The notes: generated by a model not told the origin, from the sequence alone. Numbered from the stretch's first letter, positions 31,495 to 45,600 are shown. The stretch is DNA of 64,000 nucleotides from Isoetes taiwanensis (GCA_021234155.1 JAJEKV010000033.1:13622056-13686055), one strand, 5' to 3'. A program made the numbers and translations.

Positions 31495-33100
31495 TGGCGT
31501 TCCGGCATTTATATGCGCTTAGGTATAAATCGTGACCGCGTCATTATGAATAATCAATGGTGCATTAATTGTTATTCATATAAGCTAATGGTAGCTATGT
31601 TAATCATTAATTATTAAGGTGGAAACTACAACTCTGGAAATCCTAATTCGATTTAAGGGCTCAGCCTAATATTAAAGAGGTTGTATATTAAATTAGTTAA
31701 TATTAACCAACACAAAGTTGCCATCCCGGTCGAATCGATTGAGGCAAAGCGGGCTTGTAATTTGGACACCCAGGTGAGTAGTGCCCAGAATTGGTCAGGG
31801 GGAGGAGATTAGTGGAAGGAGGTAACATTCAGCCCAGCTGGCAGGAAGGATGGAGAACCCAGGAGAGATAATGGGTCTAGCTATGTTTAGTTGAAATGCG
31901 TAGATAGCTTGGATGCCTAGATAGTCATAGGATTAACCCTTGTGTATGTTTAGAAGATGGCTAGGATTAACCCTTATGAATAGATGTATGGTTAATCTCT
32001 ATTTTATGTTCCATTTGAAGCTATGGATGGATGGATATATAATGATAGTTCTCTTCTGTTCCTTAGTATTTGTGGGGATTAAGGGTAGAGACCCTAAGGC
32101 TACGTAGAAGTAGAGATCTCCTAAGCTAGAATCTCTTAAATCCCAATATATGCGACTTTGTGCACAAGAGCCCATAGGGCTGTGGAAATATGATGTGGTT
32201 GAGCACGGATGCGAGTACTATGGTAAGCGGTAGTGGACCATTCTTTGGGGGAGCTCCTATAGTGTGCCCCTAGGCTTATAGTCGATCCTCCGCGTTGGGG
32301 CGGGTATGGGTCTAACACCTCACGGGTGCATGAATGCGTGCCCTATATGGGCCGATCACAGGCTCAATGGGTGCATCGAGGTGGCTGAGGGATTTTGGGG
32401 GTTCAAGAGTGAGATGCGGATCGCGAGGGGTAAGCTAAGGAGCCGCAGCATTCTGCAACATCGAAGTTCATTGTGCATGGGAAGGGGCAGCCTCCTAACC
32501 TACCTTATCGGTAGGGAGATGCCGAGGTAGTCACCGTGAGGTGAATCCATGTGAGATTGCATATAGAGCTACAATCATAGCATGTTCGACCCTATCGCAA
32601 GGTAATGCCTGAGGCGGATGGAGTGGACTACCCTGGCCATTGTTCTATGCTAGTCAGCGCCATGTTCTCATGCCGCTATTATCCACGAGGTACTGATATC
32701 CGGTCGACCCCATGGGAGGCTGGCGCGAAATGAGCCTTATTTACGGTATCTTGTTATGTGGTATCTTGTACTTGTGTTGTTTGTTTATATGATGATGGAT
32801 GGACCACCCTTTGTGGTGGTATATTATTCTATATATAATTGTTGGTTACTAACATGTATGTATGTACGCTATAGAGAGTTCCCATAGAGGACATGGGATG
32901 AATGGCTTTTCGTGTATCATCCAGGACAGCAGCCATCCCAAGTGGTCGAGTTAGAGACCCTTCCCACACTGGTGATCACGATTCACGGAAGAGAATTCCG
33001 TCATTTAATGCGATGGGGCATGTATAGATTAAAGAGATGCGTCACCCGGTGGTGCTCGAGCCATGATTCTAGTAGACAGGATCATAGCATAACCATGTCC
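31495..33100 (+). repeat. LTR-like repeat (TGTGGCGTTCC family), fragment or solo LTR
   Basis: It starts TGTGGCGTTCC, like 63,531, and shares internal blocks with 62,013-63,400 (GGCGGATGGAGTGGAC..CCCT, CCATTGTTCTAT, GATGGATGGACCACCC, GAGTGAGATGCGGA). The ordered match over more than 1 kb suggests one LTR family. No coding domains adjoin it. Confidence 0.5.
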
Positions 33101-35040
33101 TAACTTCTTTGAACAATAGTTAGTAGGACTTTTAACTTAGAAAGTTAACCCAATTAAAGTAGATGGTATGAATTTTGACCTAGGTATGTGAGGTTAGCGT
33201 TAGTTAGCAAGTAGATCGTGAAATATTAGAGTAGAGTTATGTTAAAGTCGGAGCTTGAGTCTCTTGTTTCGAGACCCTGCTTTCTAGGTAACTTTCGAGG
33301 ATGGGCCGATTCTTGCACCTTATCGGGACAATTCATTTATTTAAAGAATCATGTAAGCTAGGATCCAAAAGCGGCATCAAATAGACACAAGAGCAAAGGG
33401 ACATGGTCGATAGAAACATCGTCTTAGATTCAAACTTCAAAATTCCCCATGGCCCCATTATAAAAAGGAGAATTCGGTGTGTTTCTAGTCGATGCTTGGA
33501 ATCAATATTAAGCTACTCATTAAATGAGAATAAAGAGTAGCTTGGTTTTGCTCATCCACAAGGATCGATTTCACGTCAAACATCATGTCGCGACTTGTTC
33601 CACCGAGACAACGAGTCTCGATAAGCCCACGAGGGAAAGGGAAGCTGGCCAGTTGTCATGGCGTCAACCGATGTGGTAGGTAACTTAGAAATGAAGGTCG
33701 AGCAAGGAGGTCAGAGCACACCGTATTGTCTGAAATGGGCACCTTCAGCCAAACCAAAGGCTAATTGATGAACAAGCTGCTTCAAAGCGTGCAGCGGACA
33801 TGGCCTTGCTTACTCCCCTCGGTCGTTTGGAACATCCTTAGCCATTCTAATCTTTTTTTACTGGACTCACCTCTACCGTAATCTACTCCCTTTGAAATGC
33901 AAACCCTTAAGAAGAAGGCGGTGACGGATGGCTTGAGAAAAAGGGACTGGATCCTCAACCTCCTTGGCAAGGCTATGCTCCTTTGTTGAGCTATTTGCAC
34001 ATATACTACTATCTGGGTATTACCAATAATGTTGAGCTGTTCCGCGCCATATCTATAGACATTACCAATAACACTCAAGATAACATTCTCTAGAAAATAA
34101 TAAAGATATAGCCATATCAAAGGTATGCATTATTTTTGATGTATAAATGTTTTTGCACTCTCAATCTAGATTTGAACTCCCAGCCTCTCACCTCTGTATA
34201 GGCGCTTACCTGCGCCAAGCTTCCTTGAACATCATATGTATGGTTGAAATACCAAAGCCTTACAAAAGAGAAGTGACTAGATGGCTTGAAAAGAGACTTG
34301 GGCCCTCAACCTCGGTAGCGAGCTATGCCTCCTTGGATGAGCTATTTTTGTATACACTATAGATTACTAATAACATTCTCTCCTGAATAGCGATAAGATA
34401 TTATGCGTGAGCGGTACCAATAGCATTCTCTCTAGATGCTGCATGCACTACTATCTATAGACATTCTTAATAACATTCTCTCTAGATAACAATAAGATAT
34501 TATCTATAGACGTACCAATACATTCTCTAGATAACAAATAAAGATGTTGCTGTATCTATGAACATTACCAATGCATTCTCTCTAGATAACAAATGAGATA
34601 TTCTTTTGTATAAAATTTAGTCATATTTTCACAATATAAATGTCTTTTTTAGCATCCTCGATCAAATTTGAACTCGGAGCCTCTCAACTCCAACTTTGAA
34701 ACACCCACCATGCCAAGCTTCTTCCTTGAATGTAATATATTCAATTTCATATATATCTTATAAACATATAGCGTTTAGTACTTTCTGTTTTCTCTGCACA
34801 ACCACCCTTTAACAAAAGTAAAATTGTGGGAACTTGATCCCTTGACCTCCATCACCAAAATAGACTCTTTACCAATTTGGTAAACTTCTTTTAATAAAGA
34901 TGATAATGGTAGTTTAGCAAACAATAGTATCTCTGTTTTTTATACTAAAGGAAGCCACGTCTAGTAATCACCCTTCCCTAAAACCAATCTTTGTGGTGGC
35001 AACCGATCTACCCGGACTTGTGCAACCATGGTGAGGAAAA
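33100..35040. other. Repeat-rich decayed DNA
   Basis: No gene is recognised. Repeats of AACATTCTCTCTAGATAACAATAAGATAT-like units (about 34,080, 34,370, 34,480, 34,570) and two copies of ATTTGAACTC..CAGCCTCTCA (34,170, 34,670) suggest a locally amplified remnant. Confidence 0.35.
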
Positions 35041-35043
35041 TAG

Positions 35044-35578
35044 TGTTTAAGTCTGAGTTCAGGAACTCTGCAAAGGCGACCCTCTGTGAGGACCCTTGGA
35101 TCAAGCAGGAGAATCCGAGGTGCTATGTCAGGGATTTACCAAAACGAGGAAAAAGAAAAGCAAAGAGAATAATGAGATCACAATAATGAGAACAACCGTT
35201 GATGTCAATGAAGATACATGAGCTCTACATGGTGAGAAAAAGCTGAAGGAGACAAGACTCAAAACTCATCCTAAAAACTCATGTGCTAGCTCTCATATAT
35301 ATAGTAGAATGGCCTTTATTTAATATAATTACTCGGTGATTTGATTGCCGACTCACGGAAGGTTCTGAGAATCTTTGGCGGTGCCTCTTGAAATTCTGAA
35401 ATCCACTTGGTAGCCTTGTGATGGCAGGCCGTCCTGTCTGGCGCCTCCTCTTAATGGCGAGGCATGGCACTTTGTGCGATAGTGCCTTACGTCTTCTACT
35501 TGGTGCATTTGTGGATCCTTAGCCTTGACTTGGTCCGTGTTATGCATGAATAGTCTGTCTGGGGCGTCACAGGATAAC
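35044..35578 (-). repeat. 3' LTR of the deleted copy
   Basis: Matches the family LTR from GACTATTCATGCATA to TTAAACA, with many gaps. Confidence 0.8.
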
Positions 35579-35639
35579 TGCTCCCACAAAGCGACACTTT
35601 CGAGGTGAAGCCAAGGTGGATTCATCACGATGAGTTTAT

Positions 35640-37930
35640 GAATGGGAGTCGGCTATGACTGAAGTCGGGAATGAAGGTGGAATAGTAATTAACCTTACCC
35701 GGGAAGGAGCGTCTCTTGCGATATTTGAAGTTGTGACCTTGATTACCTGGCCCGATTTTAAGCGAGGATCCATGGTGATCCCATCTTTGCTAACCACATG
35801 ACCCAAAGAACACGAGGTGGCCAGCGAGAAAGTGCTACCGAGTTGAGACTAATGCGGATTCATCACATTTTTGAAAGACAAGCTCTAACTTCTCCAAGTG
35901 ATCATCCATGGGTACGTAGGCTGAAAAATCATCTTGAAAGATGCTGAAGAAAGGAGTTTATCCTTCCTTATAGTCTTGAAAGAGCCAGTATGATCTTGTT
36001 GAAAGGTTGAAGAGAATTTGATAAGCCAGAAAGGGACCACCTTGTAGGCAAAGAGGTACTTACGGGGTGAGTGAAGAGTAGTTTTGAGTTGATCTTCCTT
36101 CTTGATAGAAATTTGGTTAATACCCGGAGAAACCATCCATGAAAGAGTACATCTCATGACCGGCAACTTCTTCAGAACACGGTGATTGAAGGGAAGCGAG
36201 AAAGTGATCAACCAGTAGCTTGATTGAGTTTTACGTAGTCCATAAGCCCAGCGGATCTTACCATTGTTTGAGCAATGATGATGGGGCTCACCCATTAGTG
36301 TTTGACCTCATAAATCAGGCTGACTAGAAGTTTGTCAATTCGGCCTTGTGGCGGTCCGCGTGGGTTGAGCATGTTTCGTTGCTAGATGCGTGCATCGAGG
36401 TTTGGTAGTGTGAGTTCCCCAATTCTTTTTGATACTTGAAGGTCTTTGTAGCTCCAAGCAAAAATATGTTTGAACTTCTTGAGCAATCGTCATAAGCCAG
36501 CGTGCTTTATAGTGGATGGAAGATGAAGCGGTAGCGGACCGGTTGATTGTTACCAATGTCCACTATTTCCCTCTGGAGTTTGAATATGAGGAACAACCTC
36601 AGGTAATCACGAACATGATGATGGGAGAGGTTGAAAACATAATAGGAGGCAACATTTTGAGTGGTGAAGAGGCTGTGAGTGTCATCAAGCAAAGGTTGCT
36701 TCATGGCCGAATTAATCAGCAGTCGAAGAAGGTGTTGCGTCGGAGAAATGATCAAGTCGTTGAATCACGATTAGAGCCGGGTAAGGAGTCGAAGGCGGTA
36801 TGACTGATTTGATCGGCGTCATCTCACCCCAAGGATCGACGCCTCGGGTAGGATGAGAGAGCGAACTGCAGTGGAGCTTGAACATGATAAATATTTTGGG
36901 CTTCCTTGAGTCGGTGTAGAATGAAGATTCAGCATTCGGCGAGATCAATTTGCCCGATTTCGAGATCCATGGTGGCATTGAGATGTCCATCCGGTGATAA
37001 TAAAGTTGATCCAGGTAGCGATGTGAATACTCTTGGCTTGGCGGAGAAAAAGGTCGACCAACCAGCATTTCACCAATCACGGGGTCTTCCGGCTTTCCAA
37101 ACCGAATTCCAAAGGGGAATTTGAGATCACCAATCGCATTATGGGAGAAGAGGTACAGGGCCGTGATGTAGCCATTAGCCAACTTGATGTCATAGGGGGC
37201 GAGGTATAATTGTAGTGATGCCAATTAGCCGAGACCTTATCCCGATGGCAGATTAGTGGCACTACCACCATCAATTTGAACATGATTGATTTCGGTGCCC
37301 GTGCGTGCAAGGTAGGTGTGGAAGTCATAGAGCTCAACGAGCGAGTGGGAAGAGGTAATCCATCTTTGAGAGCGGACAAAGTTTCAAAATGGTGGCTGAG
37401 GGCTCAAGGAATCTTGATCTTGGCAAGTTCTTCACGAGTTCCAAAGGAACACTATGAAAAGGGTCCAGCGAGGATCCAGTGGAGCCGAATGCAGTAGTAA
37501 AGAAGCGGAGACTTCTTTGAAGCTCTACCTCGGCGGCAATATATTTGGATCTGTTGAGGCGTCTTTGATGAATGACGATGGCATCGCTTTGTGGCTTCTT
37601 GGTAGCGAGTGGTAGCATGAACGTGTAATGTCGCGACCTTCCGCGGCTTGCATGAGTTTAAGAATACTTTGTCTCACTTTAGGCATGGCGTGAGGCATGA
37701 GTTTATCCAAGATGGTATGAAATGAACTTTTATCATCTTCACTGAGGTTGTTTTCCCGCAACAAAAGGCTGGAGTGCGTGTCGTGAGGATGATGATTGTC
37801 GAGGGCATGAAGCAGGTATGCGGCCGATGAGACAAATAGCAATTTAGTGGCTGAAGGGTTGAGAGCGTCATCTCCTCTTGAGCTTGTTGATCCATAGGAT
37901 TGGAGAGGTAGATGCAACTATGAGGTCATT
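35640..37930 (-). pseudogene. Protease and reverse transcriptase remnant
   Basis: Minus-strand frames match the protease linker (DKLMPHAMPKVRQSILKLMQ), protease end (EMLVGRPFSPPSQ) and RT (VLKKLPVMRCTLSWM in a shifted frame, QISIKKEDQLKTT, AYKVVPFWLIKFSSTFQ) of the intact-order copy. Dozens of small indels make it non-coding. It ends at the start of the RNase H region, where the deletion begins. Confidence 0.85.
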
Positions 37931-37999
37931 TGTTGTTGGCCCGGCCCGTGGTGGTTACCTCCCTGAAAGCGAGGACCCGGGGGCCTTGTTCACGGGTTA

Positions 38000-39605
38000 A
38001 TACCGAGGTTGATGGTAGAGTGAGGCGCGTCTTGGCGGCTGATTGGAACTGGAAGTTGGACTTGAGCGAGGAAGTTGAGGACCGCCTTGCGTGGTTGTGT
38101 GACCCCATTCATGGCAATGATAACATTGAGCCTTAGAAGGATCAAAGGAGGGCAGCTTCCCTTGTCCGAAGTGGCTCTTTGAGATTATGCGTTTGTTGAT
38201 ACTGATGAGGGTTGGTGAGTTCTGTTATTACTGAAGGATATGAAGCTGCTTTGTTGTTGGCGTGAATGCGGACTTGAAAAGACCATTTTATTCTGAAAGG
38301 TGTAGGATGAGAATAAAGTGCATTCCTCAGGTAGGCGTGATTACACATATTGCACCTTTACGGTGAGAGGTCCATTGGAGGAGTTGCATTCATTTGCGGA
38401 TGCTGGATGTTTACAAATATGACACGAGATCTGCGTGGCGTTGTGGATTTGTTTCTTGAAATTTTGAGCAGTGCAATGGAACCATGGCCAGGGGCATAGG
38501 GATCTCAGAGTAGAGCAACGCTGAAGAAACATTGGCCAAGTGATTGGCCAATTCAATGGCCTGCTCGGAGACTTTGGGCGCCCAGGTATTCTGTCATGAG
38601 GCCGAATGGCGGAGAAGGCCACAAACCGGACAAGAGTCACGGCTGCGTGGGGTACTCACAGGTTTATTAGCCGAGAATGTGTGTAGGCGGTCGCAAAATC
38701 CACTGCGACTCGCGTGCGCTCTTCTTTGAAGGTCATTGGAGTTGCTTAAGAAGAAGTTGATCATCATCGGTGGTGCCATAATGAAAGGAATGCTGTTATT
38801 TTTCATTTCATACCAACTTTGTTTCAGTGACTTTTTTGTTGGCCATTAACCCGCTGATGGTAGCCATAGGGCGTGGTCAAAAGATATGAACTTTGAGTTC
38901 GCGGTAGCATGTCCATTCCAGAATGGCCAAGGCAGATTCCTCCATATGAGCTTGAGCACTCACGATCCCGGAGAGGTTTGCCTTTGAGTGTTGCGAAAGT
39001 TCGATACGTCGACACAGTATGAGTGGGAGATGAAGAAGCGGAACGAGCATAGGCAATTGGATTTGGTGGAGGTATCACGGAAGCATAGAGAGAGAACAGC
39101 ACAGGGATGATGAGCATGGGGGTGGGGCCCGAAAAACTGGTGGTCCAAAGTAGTATCGGTGGGGAAGGATCGGGCCTCCTCGACTTGAATCGATGGGTTT
39201 GAGTAAGCAGGAAGCGTTGAAAGGATGAAGACTGAAGTCATTGAATGTAGGGGAGGGGCCAAAAGGACGCGATGGTAGCCCATCGCGGGGAGAGTGAAAG
39301 GTTGCTTGATGGGTGAGGGTGTAACGAAGGGATATGGATATAGAGTGCTCACCGAGTGCGGAAATAGGCGGCGTGGGCTGAACAGGTGTATTGTGGAGAT
39401 TGAGGTTGTGAACAATGGCGACACCGCGAGTACAGTGAGAATGAAACACGAGGGTAGGAGAGTCGCGGTGAGCTCTGGAGGCGGACCGACCTCCTCAATG
39501 TCATAAGCGATTATCATACATATCCACGACGGCCTCGCGTCGTTGATGAAGCGCTTGGTCAGGCCGCCGTTGGTAAAAGTTCTTGAGTGAAACCTGGCGA
39601 CATGA
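38000..39605 (-). pseudogene. Gag remnant of the deleted copy
   Basis: It matches gag from MSPGFTQELL-like sequence at the start to the zinc knuckles near 38,110-38,400. The third knuckle still has Cys at the position that is Trp in the copy at 4433-6214. All frames are broken. Confidence 0.85.
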
Positions 39606-39642
39606 TGGAAAGAAAAGATCCCGGGGCAAACCTTGGCGGCGG

Positions 39643-40128
39643 TGTTTAAAGTGCAGGTTGGGGAGAATCTGCAAAGGCGGCCCACAGCGAGACCCTTGGA
39701 TCAAGCAGGAGAATCAGGGAGCTATATCCTGTGGGGATTTGCAAAAGAACAAAAGGAAAAAGAAGAAAGCAAAAGAGAATAATAGGGAACAACCCGTTGA
39801 TGTCAGCAGAGATACATGAGCTCGCAATCGAGCTTGAGAGGAGACAAGACTCAAAACTCATCTAAAACTCATGTGCTAGCTCTCTGTATATAGTACAATG
39901 GCCTTTGGCCCAATATGGGCTCTGTGACTCTTGGAAATGCAGAAATCCTTGGTGGCGGCTGGCGGTGGCGGGCCGTCACTTGTCTGGCCTCCTCTTAGCG
40001 AGGCATGGCCTTTGGTGAGTGCCTTCAGTCTTCTGGGGCCTTTGTGAAGTGACACATTACTGGTGTGGATGCTTAGCCTTGACTTGGTCCGTCGTATGCA
40101 TGAATAGTCTTTATTACCAGGGCGTACA
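39643..40128 (-). repeat. 5' LTR of the deleted copy
   Basis: Matches the family LTR from TGTACGCCCTGGTA to TTTAAACA. It is followed on the minus strand by CCGCCGCCAAGGTTTGCCCC where the primer site would be, which is strongly diverged. Confidence 0.8.
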
Positions 40129-40129
40129 T

Positions 40130-40700
40130 GATACTTGATACGGAATAGCAGGGGTTCTTCGTGATGTGGAGATAGTTCCGCAAACATATGGGCAACTTTT
40201 CTGTTGGCGATGGAGGAACTCCTGGTAAGATAGAAACATCTAAGTTGGATTCTAATCCCACTATCACCTTTGATATTTGTTTTGAAACGGTAATAATGTC
40301 AAATTGTGACATTCACGAGCTTTAAATATTTTCCAAGCACGTATCACCATTGAAGTAGAATTTCTCTCGATACTGCCATGACTTAATCTATATTGCATTC
40401 ATGTGTTTTATCTTATATTTTACTTGACTTTATATCTTTTGGAGTTAAGTAAAATTCGCAAACCACCATAGCTCACGTTATTTTTTCTTGATGTTCCAAG
40501 TCTTAACTTCGTCGCACTTTCCGAACGGATCTCTCTTATTGTCGACTAGGGGTACCATGGAGCACCCCTCTAGGCCATGGGTTTTGGATTTCTTTAATCC
40601 TATCACCCTTTGGCATCCATATTTCTCAGTAGTGCGTGTTCCTTTTATGGATCACTACATACTACGTAACACATAGTGATGATTGCTTGTGTTGAAAGCG
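40130..40700. other. Spacer between two retrotransposons
   Basis: No gene or clear repeat is recognised. Confidence 0.3.
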
Positions 40701-42530
40701 TGGCAGCTCCTGCTAAACCTCTGGCCTTGCATTACACTCAGCCAGAAAAATCCGTCGGCTCAACAACCGCCTGGGCCCTCATCTATCCACTTTCTGGAAT
40801 CCCGTGAGTCGCGGGAAGGAGTTCTGAAAGGTGTGCAGCCCTTCCCTATGGGCTCCTATCAGTGAAGGAAGCATAAACCGCGTCGAGAACTAGCAATACA
40901 ATACAATAGGCTACTTACCTCGGGGGTAGCTCCAGCACATCCATAGATGCAAAGAGAACATAATCATGCATAAAACCTTGAGGAGCTCCTACCCATGGCT
41001 CTGGAAGCATAGGAGTGATGTTACATTTGAATAGGCCTCAGATAGAAGTAGGCGGTCTGGCAATGGCCGGGGCTGGCAGCCCAAGACCAATGGCTAGGTT
41101 GACCTCCATCAGCCCCTCACAGTATGCTGCGGATGGGCTAGATCAAAGGCTGTGGCGCCCGGCTCTAACCTTAGGATCATAATGCATCTCCTGGTCCGGC
41201 CCGAGGTAGGAAGGGTTGCATCTCCCCTTCACGGGGTCTAGAGGCTCCACGAGGCGGCTAGAAGAATCGTGGCGACACCGCGGTCATTGCCAGTGAGACC
41301 CCCAAAACAGAGCCAGTGACGCACGGCTCGTGACACCATTGCCCGGGGAGGTGTCGGACCCATGCGCCGACCCGCAGTGGCCAGGCCATAGCCCTGGCCA
41401 GCGGGATCCCAGAAGCCCCACTCAGCGGGGATCCACCCTCCATCTTGCCTCTAGTCCCGTTGTGGTCTTTGAGTCACATCATAACTTCCCACTTGGCGGT
41501 GGAGTTTCACAATACGCGGTATAGCTAATAGGAACTAAAGGGATCTACACTAGGAGCATACTACATATGGCCTAGATTATACCCCCTTCCCAACACAAGA
41601 GAACAACATGATCAACCATCATCCCACATAATCATGTAGAACAATATCAGCCAACTGAACATCTTAAACCTAATCATACATATCTAACTTCTCGAGTTAG
41701 GGTTCCTTGATTAGGGTTCAAGATGTTCAACAGAAAAGATCGTTGGCTCTACTCTAGACACACAATACTAACCCACACAGGTGCTTCGGTGAACTAACAT
41801 GAACTCTACTCAGCCTACCACCTCCTCGAGCTTCCTCCATCGAGTCTCCATGCTCCTAGGCGTGGTTTGAAGACTTACCTCCCTCACGATCCATACCGCA
41901 CCTTCCGGGGAGACTCTGCTCGAGACTGGAAGCTATGACGAGCGATGCCGAAGCGGGGTTTTGAGACGTGAATGAGGATTCGAGATCTTTGGTCGAGGAA
42001 AAAAGGTCTAGGAGTTAGGGTTAGAGCTAATATAGGTGTGGGTCCGCGTGGGATGCCGCGTGGCCACTGGAAAATGGTAGATGTAGAGCACATTTGCCCA
42101 ATAGGATAAGGTCATGTGGAAATGGGCCTTATCTAAGGTTATCTAAGTTAAACAATTAACTTAGATGTGCACCTTATCATTATCCAAGGCATCTGAGGCT
42201 ATCTAGGTAGACTTGTATGGTGAATCGAGGGAATATCGTGTTGAAGGTATTCCCTTGAGGCGTCATTCTCTCCCCCATAGGACAATGATGTCCTCGGCAT
42301 TGCGCTAAGGTGAGCCTACCTATCGCAAAACAACATAAGATCATACACTTAAGTTTTAGTTCAGTCAACTTCCTATTAAAGTTAAATGTCAAAAATTTAG
42401 GCTATATTTGTGCTATACAAAATTATATAGCCTTAACAAGGTTACTTCTTACAATAATTCAAAACATTATATAAGAGTTATTAGGGTTCATAATCTAAAT
42501 TGCTTGGTTCCCGTCTTCTAAATGTCACGC
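40701..42530 (-). repeat. 3' LTR region of the tRNA-Met-primed gypsy element
   Basis: The first 450 bases match 51,901-52,270 (GCTCAACAACxxC..GGCCCTC, TCTGGAATCCCG, GAACTAGCAATACAATACAAT). The inner boundary, near the purine-rich minus-strand GAGGTGGGGCGTGACA at about 42,530, is approximate. Confidence 0.55.
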
Positions 42531-43323
42531 CCCACCTCGAAGCTCCTTCTCACTTGCACGCACATGGAGCACATTCGTTAGTTTAATTAATAAGTTTGTG
42601 GTTTTAGGATACCCCTTGCCATACCTTGCACTGGTCATGTGCCGGTTGAGCTTAGGACCCATTTAAGATGATCCCATCATAAGCCCATGATTAAAGTGCT
42701 ACCTTGTCTTTCGGTTGCGGTCGCGAGAGTACCCTAGTCACATCATGCCCCAAGGGTTTTAAGCTGAGGAGCGTCTCACGATCCATCATGCACATGATCA
42801 CTTTGACCTTCACCATGACCCCCTATGGCCGGTGTCGACCCCACATGCGTGGCGCAGAACATCGCTGATAATGGCCATCATCGCGCACCATGCCTTTCCT
42901 TCTCTCTCGCGCAGCCCTGAGTGGTCATGTACCTCACCAGTGCATGTTGCCTAGGGAACCCTTAAGGAAACTATCCCATCATAAGCCCACATGTTTCCAA
43001 GATTACGGCATGTATTCCACTAACTAGAATACATGCGCGGTATGAAACTAACTAGGAAGCATACTAAGCTAACCTCTGGTCGAGAGTCGACCAAGTCGGA
43101 GCGACTTCGTATGAAACTCCTTCATGACTCTGGGTATTGGCTACTCCAAATCTTGCTTCAATACCCAGGATTAGCGTCTTCCATAGGCAAGTGCTTCCAC
43201 TTGACCAAATGCGGAGGTGAGACCTCCTAGTCTTCTTGAATGACTTCGAGTAGCTTCGGGCCGCGATTTAGAGCTTGCTCCTCCGTCATTTCCAGCAAAG
43301 TTGGGTATCCAAGACCTCATCGG

Positions 43324-43509
43324 TTAGGATTGTGCCTTTTTCAATAAACTTGCATTGGAAAACCTTGTGAACTTTGAGATGGTAGGAAGATCCAACTTGT
43401 AGGCTTGGGAGCCCACTCTCTCTAAAATCTTGAGCGGACCAGCCCACCTGGGGGCAAGCTTCTTTACAACTCCCAATCCGAGCTTAGCTTGCTTGACCTT
43501 GATCTTCAA
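43324..43509 (-). pseudogene. Integrase C-terminal (GPY-type) remnant
   Basis: The frame encodes KLAPRWAGPLKILERVGSQA and YKLDLP, the conserved segment after the integrase core in gypsy elements. Upstream integrase sequence is too degraded to follow. Confidence 0.8.
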
Positions 43510-44739
43510 CCACCGCTATAGCCTACCTTGAATTCTCTTCACGGTCCACGTGGCAGCCATTACACTCTTAGCGAACTATGCTAACACAGGAGTAACCCTC
43601 ACTTCTTCCTGGCTAACATATCTCTGCTTTATCTGTTGGGACGCTAACCTTTGTACGGGATTGTGCCAAGTAATGGGGTTAAGCTTAGCGGTGCAGTAAT
43701 TTACCATGAAAGAGACATCACGAGATGACTCTGTTTGGCACCTATTGTGAAGTGAGAATTCCACCAAGTGGATATACTCATCCCACTTGGGTACTTATTC
43801 CACACAAAGCTTCTAAGCATATCTTCAATGATTAGATTAAGTCCTCTCGTCGTACATCGTTTGGGAATGATAGTACATTATCATGGAGAGCTTAGATACG
43901 GATAGTCTTTGAAGAGGTCACCGCGAAAAGCACTCATAAACTTGGAATCTCTATGGATATTATCTCGAGGGCATGCCATGGAGCCTAAAAATCTCCTTCT
44001 ACAAATAGCTTGGCGGTATCTAATCTTTGTGTCGGTTCTACAAGGCACAGTGTGCCATCTTAGATAATTGTCTCTCGACCATCAATGCATCCTTGCCTCG
44101 AAGAGTCTTAGGAGATCTGTGATAAAATCCATACTTACCACTTCCCACTTAGCATTAGAAGCCTTGCTAGGAGTTCCAAAGCTCACGGAATCGAAGCCTC
44201 CGCCTTGGTTTCTTGTTACAAGCAGCACTCCACGAATATATCTTACTTCTCTGCTTCTTCATTCCGGCCCGAAGTAAGCTGCCGAATCTTGAAGTAGGTC
44301 TTCACCAAACCACTGCATGCCTTTGCTATTGGGCTGTTGTGTGTCATGAAATTAAGCTTCCCTTTTGATGATTCGGGCACACAACTTATGCTTATGATGA
44401 TACAGCGAGGTTGCCTTCCTTCTTACCAATGCTTGAAGGCTTCGTTCCATATGCGATTTCTAGCCTCCTGAGAGGCTTTCCCCATACCTCCTTGGGGAAA
44501 TCACCATCGGATGGTAATGTCTTCTCAATTTTCTTGCCATACCCACTCGAGAAAGAGTTGATATAGCATTACAATGAGTTAAGTCTCAAGAGGTCTTCTA
44601 GAAAGAGCATCGGCTGACCACATTCAACCACGGCTTATAAGCAATCTCAAAGTCATACTCTTCTAGAATTCCATCCACCTCAGCACTTAGATTCGGGTGG
44701 TTGGGTAAGATGTATTGGAGGCCGGTGATCGATTATCTA

Positions 44740-45600
44740 GCTGAAACTTCCTCCCAAGCAAATAATGCCTCCAATCACGAAGAGCCGACAATAGGTAGAA
44801 GTTCGATCATGGGTTGGATATGTTAGGTGTCGTTCAACTTCTTGGAATCATAAGCTATTACTCTTCCTTCACATAAGGACTCCCTGTCGCTATCTTACTT
44901 GCATCTGTTGCTACTATCTTGTCCTTATGTCACGGATCACGGCGGAACTATGCCCAGTCTTTGTTGTTAAGAGCCTCTTTAAGCTTTTCAAATGAAGCTT
45001 GAATTTCTAACCAATGTGTTCTCCAATCTTTCACCTTAACACTCTTAGTGAGGTCCGTCAGGGGACGCGCCCATAGCGAAGTCCTTCACGAACTTTCTGT
45101 AATAACCTGCCAGACCTAGAAAGCTTCTTACTTAGCCATTGTAGAGTGCAGCCAATCTCTCTTTGCTTCAATCTTTCGCGAGTCGATTGGAGATCCTTAG
45201 ATATGACATGGCCCAAATTACTCCACTCTTTCGGTAGCAAAGTGGCATTTGGAGCTTTCCATACAAGCGATGCAGCCTCAACTGCACTATTACCCTTCTC
45301 AAATCATTCATGATCTTCAATGGACTTCGCGTAGACTGGGAATATAAAACCGAAGAAGACAATGACAAACTCATCGAGAAAATCTCGAAGGCGTGGATTC
45401 ATAGAGGCATAAAGTTCTTGAAGCATTCGACAATCCAAAGGGCATTCTTGTAAACTCAAAGTGACCATGCAGCTGCGAAGGCGATTTTGGATATCTTCTT
45501 CCTTTATCCTTATTTGATGGTATCGACCTTAAGTCAATTTTAGAGAATACCTTTGCTCCTTGGAGCTGGTCCATTAAATCATCAGCCATGGCAATGCATG
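44740..45600 (-). pseudogene. Reverse transcriptase/RNase H remnant
   Basis: Minus-strand frames include MADDLMDQLQGAKVFSKIDLRS and GHFEFTRMPFGLSNASRT (RT), LHRLYGKLQM and NLGHVISKD, then in other frames LAGYYRKFVKDFA and VATDASKIATG (RT to RNase H). The catalytic box region near 45,340 is frameshifted. Confidence 0.85.

Larger units (their letters stand above)
35044..40128 (-). mobile_element. Second copy of the first gypsy family, internally deleted
   Basis: On the minus strand it has LTRs at 39,643-40,128 and 35,044-35,578 that match the 585-bp LTRs at 151 and 19,300, with gag, protease and N-terminal RT remnants between. Everything from RNase H to the end of the pol extension is missing. 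It lacks the hAT, the 5.4-kb insert and the MITEs. Frequent small deletions disrupt every frame. Target duplication not found. Confidence 0.88.
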
